From positions 5,885-41,272 of the forward strand of contig JADGJT010000200.1 in the NCBI GenBank assembly GCA_027604005.1: a stretch of 35,388 bases of DNA, in the 5' to 3' direction. The notes under the pieces are model-generated. The model did no database searches. It was not told the DNA's origin and was given only the letters and a program-made list of their open reading frames with translations. The position numbers were made by a program, and so were the translations under genes. Source of the DNA: Dinochytrium kinnereticum. Lineage: Eukaryota > Chytridiomycota > Chytridiomycetes > Chytridiales > Chytridiaceae. Positions 1 to 10,406 of this stretch are shown in pieces. The first letter of the stretch is position 1. The number at the start of each line of letters is the position of its first letter.

Positions 1-1925
1 TCCCAACCCCAACAGTAACTCCCTTCCATCCATACTCCACCCAATGTTGCAGCACCTCCCCCACACACTCTCATCTCACCATCCCCACCTCGACTCTCGC
101 CTGGGTGTCAGCATACAACCAAGGCCCCCAATGATAGCACTTGACAAAAGACGACTCCAAACCCAACCTTGATGATCAAAGCCTCTCCTCCACATCCCCA
201 TGAAACCCGGTGCGTCAAGCACCCTTCGTTTCGACTGTAGGACTACACAGAACCCCCCCCTCCCACCGTCACAACCTTTTTTGAGGACGCTCGCCGACCC
301 GCTGCCCCGATGCACCGTGTCTCCTCTCACCATCCATCACCCCTCCGAACAACATCCCACATCCCAACCCACATGCACCCCTCTTCCAACGAGATACGGA
401 CCCCCCCCCCTGCCCCCCCTCCTTCCCCTTTCGAGTCAACCCAATCAGGGAACGCGTGCCTCCCCATCGTTGCGACCATCAACCTGCGCACCGTCTCCGT
501 TCCCTCCATGTACCTGCACGTCTTGAGGAGTCTCGTTGATGAGGTGCAAATAAATGGGACAGAATCCATCACTCCACCATCAACCCAACCCATCCCCCCC
601 CTTTCCCCCCAAAAAAAAAAAAAAAAAAAAAGAAGCTAACCTCAAAACACCTTGTTGTAAATGACGCGTAAGGCAACGCGAACATGGCCCACGCGCCACC
701 CTACGCAACGTGGAAGAGGCTGAGGGCAGGGTATCCGAGAGGGTATCTGAGAAAGGTACATCATGGGTATCCACAGAGACATCACAAGGTGCATCAAGGT
801 CGGTCGAGGACGCACAGCCTCAGAGACACCTTGCACCAATAGGGCGATGACACGCGTCGCCTCAAGAGCCAAAAGTGACGGTGTGCTCGCATGAGTAGCC
901 TCTACGCAGCGGGACTTTAAGTAGCTAGGGCCTGCCCTGGGTTTACTAACAACTCAACTCACTGGAGGCACCTGTTGACAACCCTTCCCCCCCCCCCCCC
1001 CTTCTTCTCTTTATTGACAATAAACCCCTTTGAACCTCCACCCATTGTCCAACAGAAAAAAGGTTGGTGGTTGCCTGTTAGATAAACAGTTGAAAAAACT
1101 CAAAAGTGAGGGTTCAGTGGAGAAAGAAGCACGGTGAGGATGAGGGGATGGATGAGGCTGTTGCTAAGGGATGATTACATCGTCCGCCAGTTTTGAGTTG
1201 GTTGATTTCGTTGGGAGGAGGAGGTCAAGTGGTCGTTGGTTGGCTCAGCAGATACACAACGCCGGCTTACAGTATCACAGAAACTGTCCGCTTGACCCTC
1301 TGCGCCACTTCCTTGTATGACACTGGACTTTCGGTTGTGTCCGGGGGCTTTTCTATTGGTTGACGTCCTTGCTGCCTGACATTTCTGCGCCAGCTGCTTG
1401 TGCGACACTTCATTTGCGTTGTTTTCTTCCTTTTTAGGAAATAATTTTCTCCAATCAGAGAGAAAGTGGGGTGGGGAGACTAAAGAATTGACAACAAAAA
1501 GAAAGAAATATCATTTGTAACAATTATCATTATAATGGTATATGGCTTTGAGATGTTTAAAAGTAAACAATGCACGCACAAAAAATAAAACAAAAAAAAA
1601 AAAAAAAAACGAGGGCGAAAGCTCAAACCTCCCTCCTTTCAACAATAAAAAGCCCAAACGCACCCTAACCTCTTCAACGACGGTCTATTTAATTCCGCAA
1701 GCTCAAGTTCCCCCCCCCCACCTCTATTCTATTCCACGCATGTATCCCCAAACCCCTCCTCCTTCCCTCACCCCACCCTCCTCCAACCAACAAAGTGCAA
1801 ACCACTTTCCCTCGCTCCTAACTCCCCTAATTGGCTTCCGTCACTTCATCACCGCTACCACCCACCCCAACGAACGCGTGGGAAACACATCACAGGGGGG
1901 TGGGGGGGGGAAGGGGGGGTTAAGC
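1..1925. other. Gene-free, low-complexity intergenic region
   Basis: No reading frame here looks like a real protein. Translations on both strands are Pro/Ser/Thr- or Arg-rich products of C-rich and A-rich tracts. Homopolymer runs occur at about 604-631 (C then A), 987-1000 (C), 1591-1608 (A) and 1898-1919 (G). The one stretch of ordinary complexity is about 653-980, listed separately as a possible solo LTR. The region lies downstream of the 3' end of the minus-strand regulator that stops at 1926, so part of it is probably that gene's 3' UTR. Confidence 0.6.
653..970 (+). mobile_element. Possible solo LTR of a retrotransposon
   Basis: This island of normal complexity sits inside simple-sequence DNA. 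It begins with TGTTGTAAATGACGCG and ends near CTGGAGGCA, so it can be read as TG...CA, about 315-318 bp. The pentamer CACCT lies just before it (648-652) and recurs at its end (969-973). That could be a target-site duplication, but it does not leave a perfect TG...CA element. An alternative start at 656 gives near-matching flanks CTTGT and CCTGT. A stretch near 911-950 (GGGACTTTAAGTAGCTAGGG and following) resembles a TATA/R region. No internal retroelement genes are present. Seen: boundaries and repeats. Inferred: LTR identity, which needs other genomic copies. Confidence 0.3.
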
Positions 1926-4900
1926 TCACTCCTTCCCCTCCCCATCATCACCCCTCCCTCCCCTCCCACGCTCCATCCCCCACCTCGCATGAACCGCCTT
2001 CACAACGCTCCTCAACCGACTCGCGTACACCCCAGCAACAGGCCAAACAACCGCAAGGCGATCCGCGGTTGGGAGGTTCGTGCACATCACCCCTCTCTCA
2101 ACCTCCGTCGCCTCATCACCGCCTCTGTCCGTCGTGAACCCCGACACCGCAAGCGCTGCAGCGGCAAGCGTGAAGACGTTGAAGGCGTTGAACGGGGAGG
2201 AGGCGATCGCGTGGGGGGGGGGTTGGGGGGGCTTTGGTTGGGGGGGTACGGATGCGTATTGGCATGCGTGGGTGGCGAGGAGTTTGAGGGGGTCGTTGAT
2301 GTGGTCGGGGGTTGTGGAGTTTACGTGGGAAGTGTGAGGTGGATCGGGACCGCTGGTGCTTGATGAAGAGGAGGAGGAGGAGGAGGAGGAGGAGCCACCG
2401 CCTTGAGAATCAAACTGACCGCGAATAAAGCTCTCCCTGAGACTCGAGGAAGGTGCTTGTGGCTGTGAATGATTCTCGTTGGTTCCAAGTCCAGGCATGA
2501 GCCCTCGTAACATGTTGTTCTGAGCCCTCCGAGCCAACACGACCACATCAAATCGCGTCAACCTCAACGCCGAAGATCGACTCCCAGCCTCTCCTCCCCC
2601 GGCTCGAAACACCGGTCGCGGGTCATCGGCCCTCGGCAAATGCAACGTCGAGAGCGCGGTGAGGTACAACGAGGCACACATCACGGCGCTTGGGGACTGG
2701 AAATGAAAGGATTCTTTGAACCCTCGGTTCCCCAACGGGTGTGGACCCGGTCGAACGCTTGGCATGACCCTCGGAACTAAATCCTCCAACGTGTCAAAAG
2801 CCCTCAACCTCTCCGGCAACGCCGCGTGCCAGTCCACCAAAGCATCATGAATGTCCTTGCTATCAACAGGTCGAGGAAAAAGATCCAACACAAGCCGGGT
2901 CCGCGCATCCATCTCATCAGGGCTCGGTAAAGCCATCTGACGAAAGTTATAATTGAGCCGAATCACGCGTCGAAGAAGGAAACAGATCTGCATGACCGCC
3001 AGGCTGTTCTCGGCGTTACATGCCGTCGCGATGGGTGCGGGATGGCCTGGACTTCCATGAAAGATGGTCAGCTCTGGTGGGTTATTCAAACATTGCCTCC
3101 ATCTTTGGTACCCCATCGCTCGTAAGACGGCCTCCTGCTCCTCTTCCTCGGCAGAAGGTCGAGCCAGTCGTCTTCCGGTTGTCAGGTACATGTACATGGA
3201 TTCTTCGATCGCTAAAGGATACCCAGAAACCACCCCCACGCATGTGTCCATCAAAACGCATTGCTCCCACGTCCTTCGACGAGCCTATACAAGTCAGTAA
3301 TCGGTCGGAACAATGATGAAAAGATTTGATAAACCACTTCATACCTCCAACTCGGAAGCCAAAAACTTTCGATTTCGCCCTTGCCATATTGAAAGCGGAT
3401 TGATGCAAGTGTTGGAGTCCTCCCTATCAAGCTTCAGCCGAATGGCCATGCGAATAGCAGAGTCTATAGTTGCAAAGGTGCAAAGATAAGCAAGGAGTGT
3501 CCTCACAGACATTCACGAAAAGTTATGAAAATTCCAACCTCAGGAGAATCAGGAATAAAGAGAAAAGCAACAAAAAAAGAAATTGAACCCACTTATAGTC
3601 CTGTGAGCCCTAATAGGCTGATCCATCCCAAACTCCAACATCGCCAAAATCAACAGAGCCTGCACAGCCTCCAACCCATCCGTCTCCCTCCTAGCAACCT
3701 CCACCGTCTCCAAAGCCTCATTCGCCCTCCTCACATAAGCACAAGAAACCGCCTCCCTCCCCCCCAACCTCCCAACCTCAGAATGAGTCGAAAACAGTAC
3801 CGCAAGCCCACAAACAGCATCCACCAAATACGACGGATGTCGGTTCACCGGAAAGCAGTCCCCGTAAAACGTCGCCTCATCAAAGATCGTGTAGGTCTCC
3901 CCGTGAAGGTAGGCGAAGAAGAGATCGATGAGGTGGATTTCTAGATCCGTCAGGTGGCGCGTTGGGGTTGACGGGAGGGGTGGGAGGGTTTTGTCAGCGC
4001 TTTCGGAGGGGTTTTTATGACGCGAGTCGATCGAGCGGAGGGATTCGGCTAGGGAGGAGGCTTCGGAGCCTCTGCGAGATCGTTCTGAGGAGTTTTGGGA
4101 GAGGAGAGATGGGAAGGCGTCGAGCCACGTCATGGATGGGTCTGCGCTCACGTCGACAATAGATTGGTATGAATATAGGGATTCTTCGATATGAACGTCG
4201 TCAAAGAAACAGAAAGTTGTAAGGCGTATTAATTAATTCTGGAAGAGAAACAAAAGATTCTTCCCAGCAAAGAAAAAAAAAAAAGCAAAAGAAAAGAAAA
4301 CACAGCAAGCCAAAAAAAAAAAGAAAAAAGGAAAAAACAAAAACCAACCTTCCGCACCACTATTCGACATCCACACATTCCCGCCAGCAGCAGCCGGTGA
4401 CCTAGACCCCACAATCGACTCAATATTCATAGCAGAGCCCCTGCCCCCCTGCTCGTACCCCCCTTCCACCGTCCGTTCTTTCAACCCCCGTCCCGAAATA
4501 CCCCCACCCGGTCCCAAAACCAACCCATTCACCCTCCCAACAGGTTTACTCGTGATAAGCGCCTCAAGTCTCGCCAGCCGCTCCATCTCGGAGCTCCCTG
4601 TGCCACGTTGAGTCTCGTCAGAGAACTCAACACTGGGTTTGATGGGTTGGTCGGGGGCGACGGTTCCGGTTGATTTTACTATGGCTTCGATCGAGGCCAT
4701 GCGTTCTAGGAGCTGGTCACGGTAGCCTTTTTTGGGGCCGCGTTTCTTGGCCTGGGGTGGTGGTGGGAATGTTGGGGAGGTGATGTGGGTTATGGGGGGG
4801 TTAGGTGATGAAAGTTTACCTCGGCGTGGTATGTGCAGAGCTGGCTTGTGTCTGATCCCTCGCCGCGAAGTCCAGCCTTGACACAATTTGTACAGTAAGG

Positions 4901-6070
4901 TTTTTCACCATCGCACTTTCTTTTTTTTGCCCGACACCGATCTGACACCACACGCCAAAGTATATAAAGAAAAAGAAGAAGGTGGGTCAGCAAACAACCC
5001 TCACAACAAACAAAAGAGAAATAAAAACCTCTCAAAAACAAAAGAAACAACAAAATAAACAGCAACCAACCACAAGCCTGAGTCCGTCGAATAAGCTTCT
5101 TCCTCGTCCCATCCCCTTCCTCCTCCCCGTTCCTCGATCTAGACGACCCCTGATGCTGAGCGCTCGCCCAATCCACCGAACCACCTCCACCCATCGGCAA
5201 TCGCGGTTGAATCGGAGGAGGTGGTAACGGTATCCCCGCCTCTCTATACACCTCAATCCTCGCTTGTCTAGCAGCAGCGGCCGCTGCAGCAGCAGCAGCA
5301 GCCGCGGCAGCCGCCGCTGCAACAGCCGAGGCGGCTCCACCGTCTTCTTCTGCCGGTATTCTTCTTTCAGACTGCTTTTGAAGTGTCGCGAGAAGCTGCT
5401 GAGGAGGAGGGGGGGGGTTAGCATAGGCGTGATGGGTGGGAAGCGGTACCAGGGAGCCCATGTTCAGGTCGCTGTCTAGAATTAATCCGGTGGGGGGACG
5501 CCTGGCTTGATCTGAAGGTCGGGATCCTCTCAACCTCTTCGCCTCTCTATAAAAAGTAAACCCAATTACTTACTTTTGTCGTAAATGTGGTAGAGAACCG
5601 GATTTGAAAGCCGAAAAAAACAAAACAAAAAAAACAAAACCCCCCAGCACCATCAAAGCCGTGAAGAAACACACACACACACACACACACAAAACAAAAA
5701 AAATAGGCAAGCAAGATCACCTCTCCATCGCCCCCTCATCATCGTCCGGTCTCCCCCTCACTCCAAACTCCTCCGCATGATGATCCCCCAACAGGCCCTC
5801 CTCACCAGGTGCCGGCACAATCGGTGGATGAGAATGCCTGGAAGCTGGTGGATAACTAACATGATAAGGATACCTCGATGGTCTCGGCTGCTGCATCGAC
5901 ATGGGCGATGTCGGCGCCCCCTGGTCGCTTCCCTCCATTCGAACCTCCTGCGCAGGGGGAGGCCGGTAAGGGATCATTGGAATGGAAGTGCGGAGTAGAG
6001 GGTGCTGGTAGGGGGGTTCCGGGGAGTCCTTTGGGGAGGTGTCGCGTTGGCTGTTGGGTTGTTGGGACAT
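1926..6070 (-). CDS. Zn(II)2Cys6 fungal transcription factor
   Basis: Predicted nuclear DNA-binding regulator. Exons, 5' to 3' on the minus strand: 6070-5721, 5546-5071, 4941-4820, 4751-4349, 4141-3593, 3463-3345, 3284-1926. They join in frame to about 1,125 aa. The binuclear zinc cluster spans residues 275-311 (CDRCRAKKRKCDGEKPYC, then C295 and C311), and the first intron splits the Asp after its first Cys. A basic linker KKRGPKKGYRDQLLERMASI follows at about 317-336, then a fungal-specific transcription factor domain (Fungal_trans type) at about 515-720, with HLIDLFFAYLHGE, AIRMAIRLKLDRE and EARRRTWEQCVLMDT. Odd points are a 275-residue disordered N terminus before the zinc cluster, about 17 consecutive Ala near residue 190, a Ser run in the last exon, and a 15-residue final zinc loop, longer than usual. 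Exon 5 could instead start at 4183 (AAG acceptor, same frame). The start is the first reasonable in-frame ATG downstream of the divergent gene. Target genes are unknown. Confidence 0.9.
2365..2394. repeat. GAG trinucleotide tract coding poly-Ser
   Basis: A run of GAG/GAA triplets on the plus strand, read as serine codons in the last exon of the minus-strand Zn2Cys6 regulator. It encodes about 12 consecutive Ser in a disordered segment after the regulatory domain. Confidence 0.85.
5271..5328. repeat. GCN tract coding poly-Ala
   Basis: An interrupted GCN tract in exon 2 of the minus-strand regulator gives about 17 consecutive alanines. Codons are mixed (GCT, GCC, GCG, GCA), so this looks like a retained homopeptide rather than a recent pure-triplet slippage event. 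Confidence 0.85.
5669..5691. repeat. AC dinucleotide microsatellite in intron 1
   Basis: Eleven or so AC units inside the first intron (5720-5547) of the Zn2Cys6 regulator, surrounded by A-rich sequence. It has no coding effect. Confidence 0.9.
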
Positions 6071-6187
6071 GGATGGTTGGTTGGATGCTTGTTGGCCTTT
6101 GGGCAGCGGGAAAATGGGTTCTGGTGAGGTGGAAATTGAAATTTTCCCCTCCCCGCCAAGGCAAGCAAAGACGGCGAGGATGAGACG
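6071..6187. promoter_or_regulatory. Divergent promoter, regulator / TatD gene
   Basis: Only 117 bp separate the start codons of the minus-strand Zn2Cys6 regulator (6070) and the plus-strand TatD gene (6188), so the two must share or overlap promoter DNA and 5' UTRs. No TATA box is evident. The segment has a CCCCTCCCCGCC-type C-rich stretch near 6146-6160. Confidence 0.55.
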
Positions 6188-7078
6188 ATGGCGACCTTGA
6201 CGAGCGACGACGACAACGACGACGCCCAAAGAACACTCATCGACTGCCATGCGCACTTCTACCCGCCGAACTTTGATGAGCCTTTCATTCGGCAACACCT
6301 GCTGCTCAGGACGAGGCCGGAGCTGATGCTGGACAGGGTCATACTCACCCCGGAGTCTCTGGACGACTTTGACGTGGTCTTGAACCTGTGTAGCTCCATC
6401 TCCTCCACCTTGACGACGACGGGGGGAAATGGAGCAAAACTCTTCACCTGCTTGGGCCTTCACCCTGTTCACGCCATCCAGTTTCACGAAACCCTTGATG
6501 GAGTCCTCACACGCATCCGCGAATCCGCCAACCACATTGTTGGGGTCGGTGAAATAGGCTTGGACTTTTCTCCCTGGGTTCTTCAATCCCAGCAAACCCA
6601 TCTCAACACCACTGACCTGGATTCGATCAAGCTTCTCCAAAAGCATGTCTTCAAATCACAAGTCCTGGAGGCCAAGTCCCTCAACCTTCCTGTGAACGTT
6701 CACAGTCGAAACGCCGGACACCACGCCATCGCTGTCCTGGAGGAATGCGAGATGCTTCACAGATCCCTGCTGCATGCTTTTGATGGCGCGCCAAAACATG
6801 CTGTCAGGGCTGCTTCGCTTGGAGCCACTTTCAGTGTCGCGCCCATCTTGGTGAGAGACCCTGCAATGAGGAGATGGATTGAGAGGGTCCCGATGGAGTC
6901 GCTGGTTCTGGAGTCGGATGCTCCAGCGCTGGCTCCTGAGAAGGGTGCGGTGAACGTTCCTGCTAACGTGGGGATGGCTTGTGAAGCTCTGGCAGGGGTG
7001 AAAGGAGTGTCGGTTGAGGAGGTTGCTCGTTTAACTCGTGCGAATGCGATGAGGCTGTTCTTCCCGGGTGAGATGTGA
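6188..7078 (+). CDS. TatD family metal-dependent hydrolase, TATDN3-like
   Basis: A single-exon gene of 296 aa, the usual length for the TatD family of TIM-barrel metal-dependent deoxyribonucleases. Visible motifs are the HxH pair in IDCHAHF (H21, H23), GLHPVH at 91-95, the metal-bridging Glu in GVGEIGLDF (E122), LPVNVHSRNAG with H172, LLHAFDG with H196, and LESDAPALAPEK with D244. The VHSRNAG...HAFDG...PALAPEK pattern resembles animal TATDN3 more than TATDN1/Tat-D or bacterial TatD. By family knowledge it probably hydrolyses DNA or another phosphoester, but its cellular substrate cannot be told from sequence. The ATG at 6188 leaves a short acidic leader (DDDNDD) before the barrel. An AATAAA signal follows at 7151. 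All metal ligands appear intact. Confidence 0.93.
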   Translation: MATLTSDDDNDDAQRTLIDCHAHFYPPNFDEPFIRQHLLLRTRPELMLDRVILTPESLDDFDVVLNLCSSISSTLTTTGGNGAKLFTCLGLHPVHAIQFHETLDGVLTRIRESANHIVGVGEIGLDFSPWVLQSQQTHLNTTDLDSIKLLQKHVFKSQVLEAKSLNLPVNVHSRNAGHHAIAVLEECEMLHRSLLHAFDGAPKHAVRAASLGATFSVAPILVRDPAMRRWIERVPMESLVLESDAPALAPEKGAVNVPANVGMACEALAGVKGVSVEEVARLTRANAMRLFFPGEM

Positions 7079-7150
7079 GGTTGTTATTAGGTTTGGGGGT
7101 CTCCGCCTGTCTTTTTTCGTGGAGGAAGGCGACTTGGCCCCTTTTTTCGC

Positions 7151-7156
7151 AATAAA
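7151..7156 (+). terminator. Poly(A) signal of the TatD gene
   Basis: AATAAA 73 bp after the TatD stop codon, followed by A/T-rich sequence, about 80 bp before the next start codon. Confidence 0.6.
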
Positions 7157-7237
7157 AATATTCTCAGTATAAAGGCTTGTGTATCAACGTTTCACCCTCC
7201 TCAACCTCAACCAGCCGTCCTTATACAATCCACCAAC

Positions 7238-7712
7238 ATGACCGTCTTTGTCCAGATTCTTGAGAGTGAGTGGAGGCCGTCATCCCTTCATTGCACGCTG
7301 AGGCCTCCTCCCCTGGTGTGATGCATTCAAAGGCTGCGCCACCTCCCTCTGTGTTCTGCCCCCGCTAACACCTCTCTCAACAGTCCTGCTCGCCCTCTTC
7401 TTCCCCCCCCTCCTCGTCCTCATCAAGGAGGGTTGCTCCTGTGACCTCCTCCTGAACGTTATCCTTACCGTTGTCTTCTGGCTTCCAGGTAACCCATCCC
7501 ACCTCATAACCCCACCCTCTTTTCTGAGAGGAAGCCGCCCCATTCTTGACATATCTTTTTTTTCAAGTCCTGCTTTCTGCTTGGGCTTTTCAATTTGGTT
7601 TCGATCCATTAGTAGATGGTTAACTCTGAATATTTGCATAGGTGTCGTTCATGCTATCTATGTCTGGCACATTAATGAATCAAGGAGGGCTGTTCATTAC
7701 CAGATTGTTTGA
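7238..7712 (+). CDS. PMP3: Pmp3/UPF0057 small plasma-membrane proteolipid
   Basis: Three exons (7238-7265, 7384-7488, 7642-7712) join to a 67-aa protein. It has the family signature: a first hydrophobic helix with PPLLVLIKEGCSCDLLLNV, then a second helix with ILTVVFWLPGVVHAIYVW. Donors are GTGAGT and GTAACC; acceptors are CAG and TAG. Pmp3 proteins are two-helix proteolipids that affect membrane potential and cation sensitivity and are often stress-induced; that role is known for the family, not shown here. The C terminus extends about 14 residues past the second helix (HINESRRAVHYQIV). The ATG at 7238 is the only in-frame start, and length matches the family. Confidence 0.95.
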
Positions 7713-7801
7713 GGAGAATGTGGATCGCATTGCTCTTCATCTCTAGAGAGGGAAATGGGGGGGGTGTGGAAGAAGGTTGTGAACTGGGCAACCCTTATGT
7801 G

Positions 7802-7807
7802 AATAAA
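7802..7807 (+). terminator. Poly(A) signal of the Pmp3 gene
   Basis: AATAAA about 90 bp downstream of the Pmp3 stop codon, in the short gap before the SRAP gene. Confidence 0.55.
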
Positions 7808-7992
7808 AACTCCTGTTCAAGTTTAGCCGTTGTTGTTATGTTGGTTTGGTGCTGTGGGTCAAAAGTTGATGGTTGATGGGTGGAAAAAATCCTTAAGCTG
7901 GAGTTGGAAAAAGTAGTTGCGAAGTGAGAATGAATAGGACGCTTGAGTCGAGCGCTCGTAACAACGGAAAATCCGACCCCCAAAAAAAAAAA

Positions 7993-9582
7993 ATGTGTGG
8001 TAGAACGGTCATGGCTCTCTCAGCCTCAGACCTCCAAACCCGCACCCACACCACAAAATGGACCGGTCGAGAAACCTACCGACAATCCTTCAACGTTGGT
8101 CCTGGTCGACATTATCCTGTGATCGTTAAGCGTGGTGGCGAGATGGAGCTGCACTCCATGGTAAGTACATAAGAGCGGTGCTGTGTGTGGAAGCGTTGAC
8201 ATTGTCATACTAGAGGTGGGGAATGATTCCGGGGTTTATGAAGGAGATGCCGGATAACCTCATGCGAACCATCAACGCAAGAGAGGATTCGATCAAGGCA
8301 AAGAGGTGAGAAGTTAAAAGAAACCCCGTCACCTTGTGGAGTGAGTTCCTAACCCCAACGCCGACCCCGACCCCCTGAAAATCAAAACAGCCCGTTCTGG
8401 TCCAAACCCCGCGAATCTCAACGATGCATTATCCCCATTCAAGGATTCTTTGAATGGCAGCGTCGCGGAAAAGATCGTAAACCTTTCTACATACACCCAT
8501 CTGACACCTCCATGCATATTCTGTATGTTGCGGGGTTGTGGGATAAAGCGTTGTTGGATGATGGCGCTGGAGGAAGGAAGGAGGTTTATTCTTTTGCTAT
8601 GGTTACCACGGACGCGGCGGAGAGTTTTAGGTGGTTGCATGATCGGATGCCGGTGTTTTTGTGGGGGGAGGAGGAGTGGAGGGTTTGGATTGATGAAGGG
8701 AGGGGGTTTGATGGCGCGGTGGAGGGGTTGCTAAGACCTTCTGAGAAGGGATTGAAGTGGTGAGTGTGGGGCTTTTGTTTAGGTTTTGTTTAGTTGTTGT
8801 TATTTGTTTTGTTTTTGCCGTTTTTTTTTATGTTAATAGGGAGTTGTTTTTTTCTCTCTTCTTCTGGCTTGGAGTATTGATTCGTCTTCTCTTGTGTTTT
8901 TGGTGGTTTACTGATCATTTTATCCTTTGTATCAATGCTTACCCAAGTCCTTCTTTTTGTTTCTGCGCTATTATTTTTTTTTTTCTTCTCTCCCTACCCC
9001 TTTCCTGTTCTTTATCTAAAGCCTTTGTTTTCTTCTTTTCTTTTTATTCTCTTTACTCAACGTTACTTGAATTTCGATGATTCTTGTAACCGTCCTTTCT
9101 GATATCTTCCCCCATGAAATACTAGGCACGCTGTGAACACCTTTGTCAACAAAATCGGCAACGACACGCCAGAATGCATCGTCCCGGCCTCCGAAAAGAA
9201 AGGCACGCTTTTCAAATTCCTAAAACCTCCCCCCACAACCTCCAGCCCAGCAACTGACCTCGAAAAGCACAAGGAGCCAGTGAAAGAGGAGCCTCTCCAC
9301 CCCTCCCTGAAACGGAAAGACGTGAGCGATGAGGATGAGACGCCGGAAAAGAAGAGGGCTGTTGACGAGGATGAACGTGAAGCGGGGGAGGAGAGCAGGA
9401 GTCTTCCTCCGTCGTCGGTATGTAAAGCTGGAAAGAGTCCGCATAACCCAAAGCTGATGGGTGGTGGTAAGAAGGGGTCCTCTCCTGGGGGAAATAGGGG
9501 ATCGGCTGGAGGTGGATCTGGGTCTGGGGGGTCGTCAGGGGCAAAGACCCCGTCGATTTTGTCGTTTTTTAAAAAGGTGTGA
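7993..9582 (+). CDS. SRAP-domain DNA-protein crosslink protein (HMCES/YedK family)
   Basis: Four exons (7993-8160, 8214-8305, 8391-8759, 9126-9582) give 361 aa. The protein starts MCGR, so Cys2 becomes N-terminal after Met removal. In this family that Cys forms a thiazolidine crosslink with abasic sites in single-stranded DNA. Other active-site positions are visible: N34 in FNVGPG, E108 in QGFFEWQ, and H170 in LHDRMPVFL. RWGMIPGF and TINARED are also typical, and HAVNTFVNKIGNDTPEC closes the domain. About 120 low-complexity residues rich in Lys, Glu, Gly and Ser follow, ending in TPSILSFFKKV, which resembles a PCNA-interacting (PIP) box. It probably shields abasic sites at replication forks in the nucleus. 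The third intron (366 bp, very T-rich) is the longest here. Confidence 0.95.
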
Positions 9583-9647
9583 TTGAGAGGCAGAGTTGAT
9601 AGGGGAAGCACAGTGAGCGAGGCAGTGTGTTTTTTTTATTTAGTTGT

Positions 9648-9778
9648 TGTTGATGTTGTTGTTGTTGTTGCGTGTACATAACATAGCATTGAGCTATTAT
9701 TATTATTACCATTGCACTTCTTCTTCTTCTTACTGTTATTGCTGTTATTATTGTTATTAAATGTAATTATGTATTTAT
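9648..9778. repeat. GTT / TTA / TTC trinucleotide cluster
   Basis: Adjacent short runs of GTT (about 9645-9670), TTA (9696-9707), TTC (about 9718-9730) and TTA/TTG (9732-9758) downstream of the SRAP stop codon. Confidence 0.8.
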
Positions 9779-9850
9779 TATTATGGGAGGGTTTATTGAT
9801 TGATTGAAATGAATTGAAATCAATTGATTTGAATTTCATGATAAGCACCC

Positions 9851-9868
9851 ATGCATGCATGCATGCAT
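9851..9868. repeat. ATGC tetranucleotide repeat
   Basis: Four and a half ATGC units. The unit is close to self-complementary, so the tract can fold on itself. No gene overlaps it. Confidence 0.9.
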
Positions 9869-9932
9869 TATGATTAATACTAAAATTATGTGCAATTATA
9901 TGATTATTATTTTTAGATGTGGCAGGGGAATG

Positions 9933-9954
9933 AACAACAACAACAACAACAACA
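9933..9954. repeat. AAC trinucleotide repeat
   Basis: About seven AAC units, followed directly by AAT/TAA-type repeats to about 9990, in the intergenic region before the zinc-finger gene. Confidence 0.9.
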
Positions 9955-10373
9955 ATTAATAATAATAAATAATAATAAATTGTAATTAATAAATAATGCA
10001 GATGAGAATCTATTCATTATTGGACCCTTGTATCACTGGAAGGTTTCTACTGCGTGGGGATGTGACACAGTAGAAGCCGTTGAGGCCAAAACAGGAAGAA
10101 ACGCAGGCTGTGTCGGTATCTGTACAGACGTGAGGCAGGCTAAGCCCAGAATGTTTCTTTTCACCTTCCCTCTCTCTCTCTCTCCGTTCGTCGTCTTCTT
10201 CTCCTCCCTTCTCCTCCTCCGCCTGCGACCCTCACGCCCTGTTGCAAAAAGTTACGCTGCTTGCCTTCTGCTCGCGTCGTACTCTTCCACCCATTTGTCC
10301 ATCCATCCCTCACCTTTCTACCCATTTTATTGCTGCCATTAATAAGAATTAAGAAAACATATACGCTCTGTAT

Positions 10374-10406
10374 ATCCATCCATCCATCCATCCATTCATT
10401 CATTTA
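10374..10406. repeat. ATCC/ATTC tetranucleotide repeat
   Basis: Six ATCC units passing into ATTC and ATTT units, in the probable leader of the zinc-finger gene. A shorter TCCA cluster lies at about 10299-10309. Confidence 0.85.

Noticed and set aside
200..639. Overlapping 108-109-codon plus-strand frames
   Set aside because: Pro/Ser/Thr products of C-rich DNA with no domain; competing frames on both strands look equally random.
653..1054. Longer LTR reading ending CCAACA at 1054 (TGTTG...CAACA)
   Set aside because: Short inverted ends match, but flanking pentamers (CACCT and GAAAA) do not, and the tail would include a pure C run.
1542..2363. 273-codon plus-strand frame
   Set aside because: It lies antisense to the last exon of the Zn2Cys6 regulator, starts in A-rich repeats and encodes only Pro- and Gly-biased low complexity.
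4141..4260. Acceptor CTTCCAG at about 4240 for exon 5 of the zinc-cluster regulator
   Set aside because: All three frames after it reach a stop codon within about 40 bases; acceptors at 4142 or 4184 keep the frame.
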